Origin: Streptomyces monashensis
Lineage (GTDB): Bacteria; Actinomycetota; Actinomycetes; Streptomycetales; Streptomycetaceae
NCBI RefSeq assembly: GCF_001866665.1
Contig: NZ_MLYO01000054.1
Span: 1 to 64,000, forward strand
Reading direction: 5' to 3'
Length of the DNA: 64,000 nt
Below, piece after piece: positions 7,917 through 15,984 of the stretch (positions are counted from its first letter, which is position 1; each line of letters begins with the position of its first letter). The notes beneath the pieces are model-generated. The model worked only from the letters and a program-made list of their open reading frames with translations, ran no database searches and had not been told where the DNA came from. A program made the position numbers and the translations under genes.

Positions 7917-9282
7917 TTACTTCGGTACGGACCGATGCGATCCGGAGCCCGCCTGCCCTGGGCCCGGCCGCCGCGCCGTGGCAGCCGACGTCTCCTCCCC
8001 GATGCGGTGCCTGACCAGGGAGACGAGTGCGCTCAGCGGTTCGGAGACCGACGCACGGGGCGCTGCGGGGCCCGGACCCGGCGGGCCGCCGACGGCAACT
8101 CGGCCAGGTCCGCGGCAGTCGCTCCCGGCACTCGTCGAGCGTCGGCGTCGCGGCGGTACGCCGACCGGCGCGCATCACGGTCTCCAGCAGCGGCGTGCCG
8201 TCCTCGGGTGACGGCTCGTCGGCGAGAGCGATCACGTCGGCGCAGCCGGGGCGGCGGAAGACCTGCTTCGGGCCGGGCGCCGTCACTTTCGCCGAGGAGA
8301 GCTTCATCACCGGGCGGCCGTCGCACTCCACCAGCTTGTAGGCGGAGTCCAGGTAGGGCGCGTCGGCCGAGACTCCGACGCGGGTACCGACGGCGTAGGT
8401 GTCGATGGGCGCTGCGGAACGGACCAGGTCGTCGACGGCGTACTCGTCGAGACCGCCGCCGGCGGTGATCCGCACGTCCGGCAGGCCCGCACCGTCGAGG
8501 ATTGCCCGGGCCCGTGCCGCCAGGGCACCGAGGTCGCCGCTGTCCAGTCGTACGGCCGAGCCGGGCCCGCGGGCCGCGTCGTCGAGGTCCCGCAGGACAC
8601 GGGCGGCGACGCGGACGCCTTCCTCGGTGTCGTAGGTGTCCACCAGAAGGGTCACCGGGCCGGGATGGGACCGTGCGAAGGCGCGGAACGCCGCTTCCTC
8701 GGTGGGGAACGCCTGCACGAAGGAGTGAGCCATCGTGCCGACGGCGGCCATCCCCAGGGTCGTGGCCGCGGCCACGTTGCTGGTCCCGGCGAAGCCGGCC
8801 AGCGCGCCGAGGCGGGCGGCCTGGAACCCGGCCTGCGGGCCGTGGGTCCGCCGAAGGGAGAAGTCCACGACCGGATGCCCGGCCGCCGCAAGGACACATC
8901 GCGCTGCCTTCGAGGCGATGGCGGTCTGATGGCTGAGCTGGTTGAGCACGTACGTCTCGGCCAGCTGCGCCTGCGGAAGAGGGGCGGCCACCTCCAGCAG
9001 CGGCTCTCCCGCGAACACGATCCGTCCCTCCGGTACCGCCCGCACCTCACCGGTGAACTCCAGGCCGAGCAGGGACTGAAGATCCCGTCGCGGCCGGTGC
9101 AGCGCGGAGGCGAAGGCATCGACGTCCTCCGGGCCGACGAGGAGATCCGCGAGGTAGTCCAGGGCCGACTCCAGTCCGGCGGCGACCAGGAAACCACGGT
9201 CGGGCGGCAGGTCGCGCACGAAGAGGCTGAACGTCGCCGGGCCGGTCATCCCCTCCCGCAGATACGCCATGGCCATCGTCAC
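7917..9282 (-). pseudogene. pncB: Nicotinate phosphoribosyltransferase, C-terminus frameshifted
   Basis: The enzyme makes nicotinate mononucleotide in NAD salvage. The main frame from GTG 9282 carries YLREGMTGPATFSLFVRDLP, FAGEPLLEVAAPLPQAQLAE, VVDFSLRRTHGPQAG, VRLDSGDLGALAARAR, YAVGTRVGVSADAP and DSAYKLVE. After LDECRERL (near 8105) the family sequence moves to a second frame (DLAELPSAARRVRAPQRP) and then a third (VSEPLSALVSLVRHRIGEE, TAA at 7917). The main frame itself runs to 7849 as unrelated residues. The N-terminus also lacks part of the family start: TDLYE precedes the GTG but an in-frame TGA lies just upstream. The catalytic core is intact, so residual function is possible, but it looks like a pseudogene or an indel-rich assembly stretch. 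Confidence 0.75.
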
Positions 9283-9400
9283 TTCGTACAGGTCGGTCGT
9301 GGTCGCACAGCAGCATCAGTTCCGTCGTCTCGTCGGACACACCGGACCATGCCAGTGGCGGCGTCGACGCTCCGTCGGGTGGGGTTTCGTCCACTGGGCG

Positions 9401-9667
9401 GTGGTCGGCATCGACCCCCACAGTCAGGGCGTCGAGGCAGGCCGTACCTCGCCGGGCGGGACGGAACGTGTCAACGGCTTCGGCCGACACGGCTGGAGCG
9501 GACCCGACCCGCGGCCTGGGGACCGGCCACATCTCTACGTCGTCCACCTGTACGCGCCGGCGGAGCCGTGCGTTCTGCCCGACGCGCCCAGCGCCGAGCA
9601 GTGCCATGAAGCCGTGGAGCGGCGTGAACTGGCCGACGTCACGCTCATGGGCCTGTACCAGCACTGA
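9401..9667 (+). CDS. Possible ORF or relic, function unknown
   Basis: An 88-codon frame from GTG 9401 (VVGIDPHSQGVEAG) to 9667. The last ~45 codons have strong G/C third-position bias and read HLYVVHLYAPAEPCVLPDAP, then ERRELADVTLMGLYQ. I do not recognise it. It fills part of the 480-base gap between pncB and the 9765 gene; the remainder of that gap shows nothing. It could be the tail of a decayed gene. Confidence 0.25.
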   Translation: MVGIDPHSQGVEAGRTSPGGTERVNGFGRHGWSGPDPRPGDRPHLYVVHLYAPAEPCVLPDAPSAEQCHEAVERRELADVTLMGLYQH

Positions 9668-9764
9668 CGTGAACGGCAGGACGAGTGCCGGTTGCCCGCA
9701 TGGGCGCGATTGCCGATGGTCCTCCCGAAGGTTCACGCACGCGTTCCTCCCCCGCCGACATCGC

Positions 9765-10184
9765 TCATTCCGATTCATCGGGCACGGGGAGAGGCTGCCG
9801 CCACGGCGTCGATGTGTCGATGTTCGGCGCGGCCCGGGCGACGTGCCCGGCTGTTGCCTCGGCTTCCTTGTCGTCCGGTGCGGAGACCGCGAGAAGGAGG
9901 AAAGGGGCGGGAGGCCGGAGTTCGACGCATACCGCGGGTCTGTCACGTCGCACGGCTGCGAAGTCCCTCCCGGCCTGATGGCTGCGCGTTCCGATGGACA
10001 AGGTTCCGGGAACGCAGAGGCCGCGTTCGTGCACACCACGCACGGCCCGCCACCAGTCGGGCTCGACCGTCACCCGGGACACGGCCGCCAGCGGCACACG
10101 CACGTCGCGATGACGGGCCGCCGCCTTTTCCCACCACGCCAGATGGATCACGACTTGGTCTTCTGTGACGAGTATCCGCGCCAT
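9765..10184 (-). CDS. Conserved actinobacterial hypothetical protein
   Basis: A 139-residue protein started at the ATG at 10184 (MARILVTEDQVVIHLAWWEK), preceded by GGAAAGG. The pattern ARxLVTxDxVxxxLAWWEK...RVPLAAVSRVTVEPDWWRAVRG is one I associate with a Streptomyces family of PH-like or beta-sandwich character found in stress islands; no function is known to me. It lies 54 bases downstream of the PAS-PP2C gene on the same strand, so cotranscription is likely. Confidence 0.6.
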   Translation of the reverse strand: MARILVTEDQVVIHLAWWEKAAARHRDVRVPLAAVSRVTVEPDWWRAVRGVHERGLCVPGTLSIGTRSHQAGRDFAAVRRDRPAVCVELRPPAPFLLLAVSAPDDKEAEATAGHVARAAPNIDTSTPWRQPLPVPDESE

Positions 10185-10238
10185 GGTTGAGCGCCTTTCC
10201 TCGATCCTCACTCCCTGGAGCCTGGGGGCCATCGGCCG

Positions 10239-11813
10239 CTATCCGGCCACAGGGGACGTCGGGGTCCGAACCCCGTCACGGGTTCCCTTCCCCGCGGGGC
10301 GGCCGGTCGGCCGTGCGGCCTTGGTGCGGCTGCCCGCTGAGAACGGTTGCGGCGCGGGAGCGTGGCGTGGCTGCAGCGGTTGACGCAGAGGCGGGGGCTG
10401 CTCGGCCCAGACGGTCTTGCCGGTGGCTGTGTGCCGGGTGCCCCAGCGTTCGGCGACCTGGCCCACCAGGAACAGGCCGCGACCACCCTCGTCCAGGACC
10501 CGGGCCCGGCGCAGGTGCGGGGTCGTACTGCTGGCGTCGGAGACCTCGCAGATCAGGGCGGTGTCGTGGATGAGCCGCAGCTGGATCGGGGGGTGGGCGT
10601 GGCGGATGGCGTTGGTGACCAGTTCGCTGACGATCAGTTCGGTGCTGTCGGCGGCGTCCCGGAGTCCCCAGATCGAGAGCTGGCGTGCCGCTCGTCGGCG
10701 TGCGGTGGCGACGGCGGCCGGATCGGCGGGGAGATTCCAGGAGGCCACATGGGAGGCGCCCATGATGTGGGTGCGTGCGACGAGCACGGCGGCGTCGTCG
10801 TCCGGGGTGCCGGGCAGGAGCGTCTCGACGATACGGTCGCAGGTCGCTTCGGGCGAGGGTGCGGCTCGGGTCAGGGTCTCGAGCAGGGTCCGCTGTCCGG
10901 AGTCGATGTCGCGACGGCGGGTCTGGACCAGTCCGTCGGTGTAGAGAACGATCAGGCTGTCTTCGGGCAGCCGGCTGTCGGTGGCTTCGAACGGCAGCCC
11001 GCCCACGCCCAGCGGTGGCCCGGGCGCCACGCGGAGGAAGCGCACCCTGCCGTCGGGGGTGACGACGGCCGGGGCGAGGTGGCCGGCGCTGGCCATGGTG
11101 CAGTGCCCGGCGATGGGGTCGTAGACGACGTAGAGGCAGGTGGCGCCGACTTCGCCGACCGACTCGATGCCCTCTTCGACCTCTTCGAGGATGAGGTCGT
11201 CGAGCTGGGTCAGCAGCTCGTCAGGGGTGAGGTCGACGTCGGCGAGGGTGCGCACCGCCGTGCGCAGCCGGCCCATCGCGGCGGAGGCGTGGATGCCGTG
11301 GCCGACGACGTCGCCGACGACCAGGGCCACGCGGGCGCCCGAGAGAGGGATGACGTCGAACCAGTCGCCGCCCACACCGGCCTGGGGATCGGCCGGCAGA
11401 TAGCGGGTTCCGGTCTCCACGGCCAGCCGGGTCGGCCGGTGGTGCGGGAGCAGGCTGCGTTGCAGGACCAGGTCGGCGCCGTCGGCGTCCTGCGGGAAGT
11501 CGGCCTGCAGAAACCACTGGACGTGCTGCTCGGCGTCCGTCAGCGGGCAGGCGCGCAGGTCGGCTTCCACCTGGCGGCCGCCTCGGTCGCGCAGCACGAC
11601 ACGCCCCGTCCACGCCTGCCTCTGTGCGGCCCTCTGCCGGGCGGTTTCAGGGAGGTCGGCGCCCAGAAGATCGGTCGCCGGGCGCCCGACGATCTCACCC
11701 GGCGCGTATCCGAGCAGCAGCCTGGCACCATGGCTCCACGCGGTCACGACGCCTTGCGCGTCGACGGCCGCGACGCCTGCGTCCGCCACCTGCGGAGTGA
11801 CATACGTACGCAT
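10239..11813 (-). CDS. PAS - SpoIIE-type PP2C phosphatase - HATPase regulator
   Basis: A 524-residue soluble regulator joining sensor, phosphatase and anti-sigma-kinase-type ATPase modules. PAS spans ~10-105 (DAQGVVTAWSHGARLLLGY). The PP2C/SpoIIE domain spans ~118-350, with metal residues in GVGGDWFDVI, VVGDVVGHG, LYTDGLVQT and DDDAAVLVAR. The HATPase_c domain spans ~360-480, with the N-box ELIVSELVTNAIRHA and G-box DEGGRGLFLVGQ. Such fusions both dephosphorylate STAS antagonists and phosphorylate or bind partners in the partner-switching control of sigma factors. The STAS protein at 3.4 kb is a plausible client. A basic Pro-rich tail follows residue ~480. Confidence 0.9.
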   Translation of the reverse strand: MRTYVTPQVADAGVAAVDAQGVVTAWSHGARLLLGYAPGEIVGRPATDLLGADLPETARQRAAQRQAWTGRVVLRDRGGRQVEADLRACPLTDAEQHVQWFLQADFPQDADGADLVLQRSLLPHHRPTRLAVETGTRYLPADPQAGVGGDWFDVIPLSGARVALVVGDVVGHGIHASAAMGRLRTAVRTLADVDLTPDELLTQLDDLILEEVEEGIESVGEVGATCLYVVYDPIAGHCTMASAGHLAPAVVTPDGRVRFLRVAPGPPLGVGGLPFEATDSRLPEDSLIVLYTDGLVQTRRRDIDSGQRTLLETLTRAAPSPEATCDRIVETLLPGTPDDDAAVLVARTHIMGASHVASWNLPADPAAVATARRRAARQLSIWGLRDAADSTELIVSELVTNAIRHAHPPIQLRLIHDTALICEVSDASSTTPHLRRARVLDEGGRGLFLVGQVAERWGTRHTATGKTVWAEQPPPLRQPLQPRHAPAPQPFSAGSRTKAARPTGRPAGKGTRDGVRTPTSPVAG

Positions 11814-12064
11814 CGTTCTCAGTCCCGTATGCGTTCACCGGCGGGTCGGCGCGCGCCGCACACCGCCGTGTCACGACGGCCTTGAGACAACAGTCAACCT
11901 TTGTTGAAACGCCGACGGACGGATGTGCATTCCCCTGACGGCGGTCTCGTACGCGTCGGTCACGGCCGTCGCCGGGTTCCCGTCGCTCTCCGTTGACCGG
12001 CGCTTTCACTGTCGCGGTCCGGGCCGGCCCTCGGCCCGGAACGGCGACGTGACTCAGCCGGACG

Positions 12065-12874
12065 TCACCGCCGCCGGCGCGAGGTCACCGTGAACTGGGC
12101 GCCGTCGGGATCGCGCAGCACGGCCTCGTGCTCGTCCTCCTCCAGGACGCTGCCGCCGTGCTTCTCCGCGGCACGGGCGCAGGGCTCCACGTCGGCCACG
12201 GCGAAGTGGACCTGCCAGTGCGGCCGGACCGAGGGGTCGGGTGGCGTCTCCACCGAGCCCGATTCGATGCGGGCCACGATGTCGCCCCGGCTGCGCAGCA
12301 GTACCTCGCCGTCGGCGTACTCCACCTCGCAGGCGCCGGGGAGGCCCGAGGCCCAGTCGAGGATCTCCCCGTAGAAGAAGGCGGCGTCGAAGGCATCGCG
12401 CGTATGGAGGGTGATGAACGTCGGCGCGACCTGCCGCCACGCCTCCCACTCGGTGACGAGTTTCCCCTGCCAGATCCCGAAGGTCGCGCCGTGGCGATCG
12501 GCGAGCAGAGCCGCCCTTCCGGGCGGGAACGAGATCGGCCCGACCGCCAGGGTGCCGCATCGCTCCTGGGCGCGGGCCACGGCTTCGTCCGCGTCCGTCA
12601 CGGCGAAGTACGGCGTCCAGGCCACGGCCATGTGCCACATGGCGGCCACCCCCGCGATGCCGGCGACGGGTACCCCGTCCGCCAGCGCGGTCCGGAAATG
12701 ATCGCCCAGTCTGGCCCTGCGGCACCGCCAGCCCAGTACGGCACCGTAGAAGTCCTGGGTGGCGTCGAGGTCGCGGCTGGTCAGGCTCACCCAGCACGGT
12801 GCGCCGAACACCGAACGTGTGAGGACGACGTCCGTCGCGCCAAAGGAGTGTGTCGTGCCGTGGTTCATGGGCAT
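12065..12874 (-). CDS. VOC-superfamily protein with two glyoxalase-like domains
   Basis: A 269-residue protein with two VOC domains. The first (~25-135) begins PCWVSLTSRDLDATQDFYGA and contains YFAVTDADEAVARAQ; the second (~145-262) contains TFITLHTRDAFDAAFFYGEI and HWQVHFAVADVEPCARAAE, ending LRDPDGAQFTV. Duplicated VOC proteins of this type are common in Streptomyces and usually lack a known substrate. The start is uncertain (ATG at 12874 or the second ATG at 12868); no clear ribosome site is seen. The 250 bases before the upstream PP2C gene start and the 300 bases after 12874 show no gene. Confidence 0.8.
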   Translation of the reverse strand: MPMNHGTTHSFGATDVVLTRSVFGAPCWVSLTSRDLDATQDFYGAVLGWRCRRARLGDHFRTALADGVPVAGIAGVAAMWHMAVAWTPYFAVTDADEAVARAQERCGTLAVGPISFPPGRAALLADRHGATFGIWQGKLVTEWEAWRQVAPTFITLHTRDAFDAAFFYGEILDWASGLPGACEVEYADGEVLLRSRGDIVARIESGSVETPPDPSVRPHWQVHFAVADVEPCARAAEKHGGSVLEEDEHEAVLRDPDGAQFTVTSRRRR

Positions 12875-13177
12875 CGCGCCCGGGTCTCGTATACCGGTGG
12901 CCGGCTGCTTCGACTCCAGTGTCCACCAGAGTTCCGGTGCCGCACGTCGCGCGCCCTCAACCCATGTGCGAAGACGTGCACGTTCATGCCCGCTCGGTAT
13001 CCATGCGGGCCTGACCTCTCACGCGGGGATGCCGTCATCCTGCTGGACGGCGGCGCCGCTCAGTCGGCGTAGATCACGCGCCTGGCGTGTCTCGCTGCTC
13101 TGTCATGGCGACGCTGAGGACGGTCTGGACGGGCGATCACCGGCGGTTGAGTCGCCCGCTCCGGTGGAGACATCGAT

Positions 13178-13402
13178 ATGAGCGAGCGGGAACTGCGTCT
13201 CCGGGGAGTACAAGGAGCGGGAGCGTGAAGGCGTCGTGCGCCGCAGCACCCGCCGCACCGGCCGTTTCGAGTACCAGGCCCTCCTGCCTGCCGACGTCAG
13301 GTCCGAGGAGGTCAGCGTGACCCTGCACGACGGCGTGCTGACCGTCACCGTGCCCAGGCACAGGCCGCCACACCGCGGCACATCGAGATCACCGAGTCCT
13401 GA
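13178..13402 (+). pseudogene. Hsp20/alpha-crystallin small heat-shock protein remnant
   Basis: The central piece of an Hsp20 domain: EREREGVVRRSTRRTGRFEY, then PADVRSEEVSVTLHDGVLTV. The preceding residues (ERELR, then SGEYKERE in another frame) and the following end (PRHIEITES, TGA at 13400-13402) lie in different frames, so at least two indels break the gene. The N-terminal ~80 residues are absent. Hsp20 genes are typical members of oxygen-stress islands. Confidence 0.65.
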
Positions 13403-13427
13403 CCCCGCTCGGCATGCGGACACGAAG

Positions 13428-13680
13428 ATGCTGATGCCCCACGTCAGGACCGTCGAGGCAGCACTTCGTGCCTCACCGGTCCGCATGGACCGCTCTACTG
13501 CGTGAACCGGCGAACCCGCTCAGCTACCGCCGGCTCGACGACGACGCCTGCGCACTCTGCGTCCTCATGGGGCAACGCAACGCCGCCGACGTGGTGGCAC
13601 AGGCAGAGAAGCTCCTCGCCCGGACCACGGCCGAAAAAGGGCGACGCCGGGCCGGACACGCACGGACCCTCATCTCCTGA
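13428..13680 (+). pseudogene. DUF5133-like protein, frameshifted
   Basis: Begins with ATG 13428 as MLMPHVRTVEAAL and then moves to a second frame, giving ALLREPANPLSYRRLDDDAC, then LCVLMGQRNAADVVAQAEKL, ending at 13680. The start MLMPHP and the segment DD-A-ALCV-G-R match the DUF5133 family of small Streptomyces proteins of unknown function. The frame change lies around 13465-13500. It directly follows the Hsp20 relic. Confidence 0.5.
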
Positions 13681-13760
13681 CGCCGATGCCGCGACCCGCG
13701 GGCGACGGCTCGGTCCGCCTGCGCCAAAGCGCTCAGCCCGTACTCGAGAGCACCGCATCG

Positions 13761-13982
13761 TCATTTCACGCTGTTGGGCCAGTGGAACGGCCCGCCGCCG
13801 CGCCATTCGAACAGCTCGGGGTCGTCGATCGACGTGTCGGCGGGCGGAAGACCCGACCGGTGCAGGAATTCGAGTACGTCGAACAGGCTGTAGGCCGTGC
13901 CCACGTGCTCACCACGGATCGTCACCCGCCGTCCGCCGTCCTGTTCGGGTGGGAGCACAACCACCGGAGGGTGCCCGTCCAT
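13761..13982 (-). CDS. Small conserved hypothetical protein
   Basis: A 73-residue protein from the ATG at 13982: MDGHPPVVVLPPEQDGGRRV, then GTAYSLFDVLEFLHRSGLPP, then DDPELFEWRGGGPFHWP. The pattern (P-V-V-V-PP...GRRVT-RG...G-AY-L-DV-EFL-RAGL...DD-EL-WRGGGP-W) is one I recall as widespread in Streptomyces, with no known function. An upstream extension of the frame lacks coding character, which is why the start was placed here. No strong ribosome site is seen. Confidence 0.65.
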   Translation of the reverse strand: MDGHPPVVVLPPEQDGGRRVTIRGEHVGTAYSLFDVLEFLHRSGLPPADTSIDDPELFEWRGGGPFHWPNSVK

Positions 13983-14089
13983 GACACCAGCATGCGCCGG
14001 AAACGGCTCGGCATGCAGAGCTGTACGCCCGGTCGGTACGGCGGACCGGAACTGCGTGCCGAGCCCTCTTCCGATGCCTCGGTGAGGAC

Positions 14090-14295
14090 TCGGTGCTGAA
14101 GCAGGCACGCCGCGCCGTGACGGAGGTGCCGTGCTCCGAAACCGGCGTTGCGTTGTGCAGTCGGGCGAACTCCTTGTCCCGTGCCGCCAGTTCCGTCAGT
14201 GTCACGTCGTGGTTGAGGAGTGCGGCGTTGATCCCGCAGGAGCAGCAGACGTCCAGCACCGCGGGCCGGCCGGGGCGGCCGTCGTCGCGCGCGGC
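14090..14295 (-). pseudogene. Methyltransferase N-terminal fragment, copy 2
   Basis: Minus-strand residues GRPAVLDVCCSCGINAALLN and HDVTLTELAARDKEFARLHN show motif I of a class I methyltransferase, then lose similarity after HGTSVTARR. No start codon and no catalytic remainder are found. It is the better-preserved counterpart of the fragment at 5905-6040. The rest of the 13983-14608 interval shows no gene. Confidence 0.5.
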
Positions 14296-14608
14296 CCGTC
14301 CGGCGGCGGCCTGCTGTCCCGGCTTCCGCTCCCTGGATGCGAACCTGCCGCCGGTCGGCGTATCCGCCGCGTCCAGGCGAGCAGCACCCACTGGAGCCGA
14401 AACCGGACGCGGACCGCACGAGTGGGCGATGGCGAGACGCGGGGAGGGTGTTTCACGGCACGGTGGGGAGCGAGGGGCTGGGCCGTTCTGGCCCGATGTC
14501 GTACGAGCATCGTCCTGGCCGAAGGAATCATGATGGCCGTAGCCACAGACGCCGTCGGCCTGCTTCCGAACCGGACTCGATCACGGGCGAGTCTCGGCTC
14601 GTCCGCCG

Positions 14609-15220
14609 CTACCGGCGTGGCGCGGAGCCGGAAGCGATCTGCTTCAGCGTGCGCCCGCTGCGTGTGGAACGCGCCCGGGACGGTGTGGGCGCGCCTCGGT
14701 CCGACCTGTGCTGATCAGACCGTTTGACCAGCAGCCAGGCCTCCTTGCCACCGTCGTCGCCCGTCCGGAAGCGGGTGAGGGAGTAGCCGCCGTGGAGCTT
14801 GGCTCCATCCAGCCGGAAGGAGGCGTGGCCGTGCCTCAACGCCTCCCCCATGGGCGTCTCTCGGCCCTTGCGGTCGGGCAGCGGGTGGTAGGTGCCCTCG
14901 TCCCAGATGAGCACGGTGCCCGCGCCGTACTCCCCTTCCGGAATGGTGCCCTCGAAATCCTGGTATTCCAGCGGGTGATCCTCGGTGGGCGTGGCCAGCC
15001 GCTTGTCGTGCGGGTCGCTGGAGGGTCCCTTGGGGACCGCCCAGGACTTGAGCACCCCGTCCACCTCGAGCCGGAAGTCGAAGTGCGTCGTGCTGGCATC
15101 GTGGAGCTGGATCACGTACCGGGACTCGTCCCGGGCTCGGCTGTCACCGCCTCCGGGTTCCCTGGTCCTGGAGAAGTCGCGCTTGCGGTGGTATTCCGCG
15201 AGGGCGTCCTTGGCGTTCAT
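14609..15220 (-). CDS. LigD-type 3'-phosphoesterase domain protein
   Basis: A 203-residue stand-alone phosphoesterase domain (PF13298 type), which trims 3' ends to a monophosphate-free hydroxyl during bacterial end joining. Motifs are YVIQLHDASTTHFDFRLEVD, with the catalytic His residues in LHDAS-THFDFRLE, then GVLKSWAVPKGPS, EGTIPEGEYGAGTV and WLLVKRSD. A basic tail of ~35 residues follows. Stand-alone versions are normal in Streptomyces, where ligase and polymerase are separate genes; the broken ligase at 4.2-5.2 kb would be its natural partner. ATG start at 15220. Confidence 0.9.
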   Translation of the reverse strand: MNAKDALAEYHRKRDFSRTREPGGGDSRARDESRYVIQLHDASTTHFDFRLEVDGVLKSWAVPKGPSSDPHDKRLATPTEDHPLEYQDFEGTIPEGEYGAGTVLIWDEGTYHPLPDRKGRETPMGEALRHGHASFRLDGAKLHGGYSLTRFRTGDDGGKEAWLLVKRSDQHRSDRGAPTPSRARSTRSGRTLKQIASGSAPRR

Positions 15221-15389
15221 GACCGCCTCCCGGTGATTGCCGTTGCCTGGCGGCGCTCGGCCGACGACCTTCGGTCACAGGACCCGTCCGTGAGCGCGCT
15301 GTCCGGGTACCCGGGTGCCCTGTCGGCAGGCGCACACGCCGGCCCGGCTCGTCATGACGCCGCGCACATGCGGGGGCGAAGCGGGTCAG

Positions 15390-15555
15390 GGCGATCCGCG
15401 CGTCGCGTGCGGCTCCGCCCTCCCGCACGATGGCCGTGACCTCGTCGGAGTGGCCGTCGCGACGGGCGTGGTCACCGAGCACCGCGACGACCGGGACGCC
15501 GAGGTCCTTGATCTCGCGTGCGACCACCCGAGCCTCCTCGCCGACGGCCGGGCCC
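15390..15555 (-). pseudogene. Metallophosphoesterase fragment
   Basis: The minus strand reads GEEARVVAREIKDLGVPVVA, then VLGDHARRDGHSDEVTAIVR. This is the middle of a calcineurin-like phosphoesterase, where families have VPVVAVLGNHDxHxxxxDEV. The metal-binding Asn of GNHD is replaced (GDHA) and the first (D-x-H) and last (GHxH) motifs are absent. Together with the flanking gene-free sequence (15221-15984) it is a decayed gene. Confidence 0.45.
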
Positions 15556-15889
15556 CACCAGTGGCGGTGGCCGCCGCACCGTCGCACCGGGCAATTGCCT
15601 GGCGCTCGCCCTCCCGGCGGGAACCGCCGGCGCGGCGCCCGCCGACCCGGTGCCGACCGTCTTCTCCGGTGACTCGCTCCACCGGCAGGGGTACCGGTGC
15701 ACTGAGCGCGAAGGCAGGAATCCGCCGCGCCGGTCACGGAGAGTACGCAATTTCGCTCGCCCGTTTTCCGGGCGAACGGTCCCCTTTCGGTTGACGCGCA
15801 ACGCCGTCGACCAGTGGTTATCACGAAAGGGGCGCACAGGGGCGCAATTTGGGCTCGTCTACTGCGCTCGTGCGCCACCTATTTCGATT

Positions 15890-15902
15890 ACTCACCGTGA
15901 GT
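15890..15902. promoter_or_regulatory. 13-bp palindrome upstream of the MIB operon
   Basis: The perfect inverted repeat ACTCAC-C-GTGAGT lies 83 bases before the encapsulin start, inside the only promoter-sized gap of the operon. It could be an operator for the MIB operon. No matching regulator is known to me. Confidence 0.3.
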
Positions 15903-15984
15903 ATCGCTCGGATACTTCTGTGTACGCAGCGTGACGGCAGCAGGTCGTCGTGCCTTTCCGTGCCATGGAAGACGAGGTAGAGCC

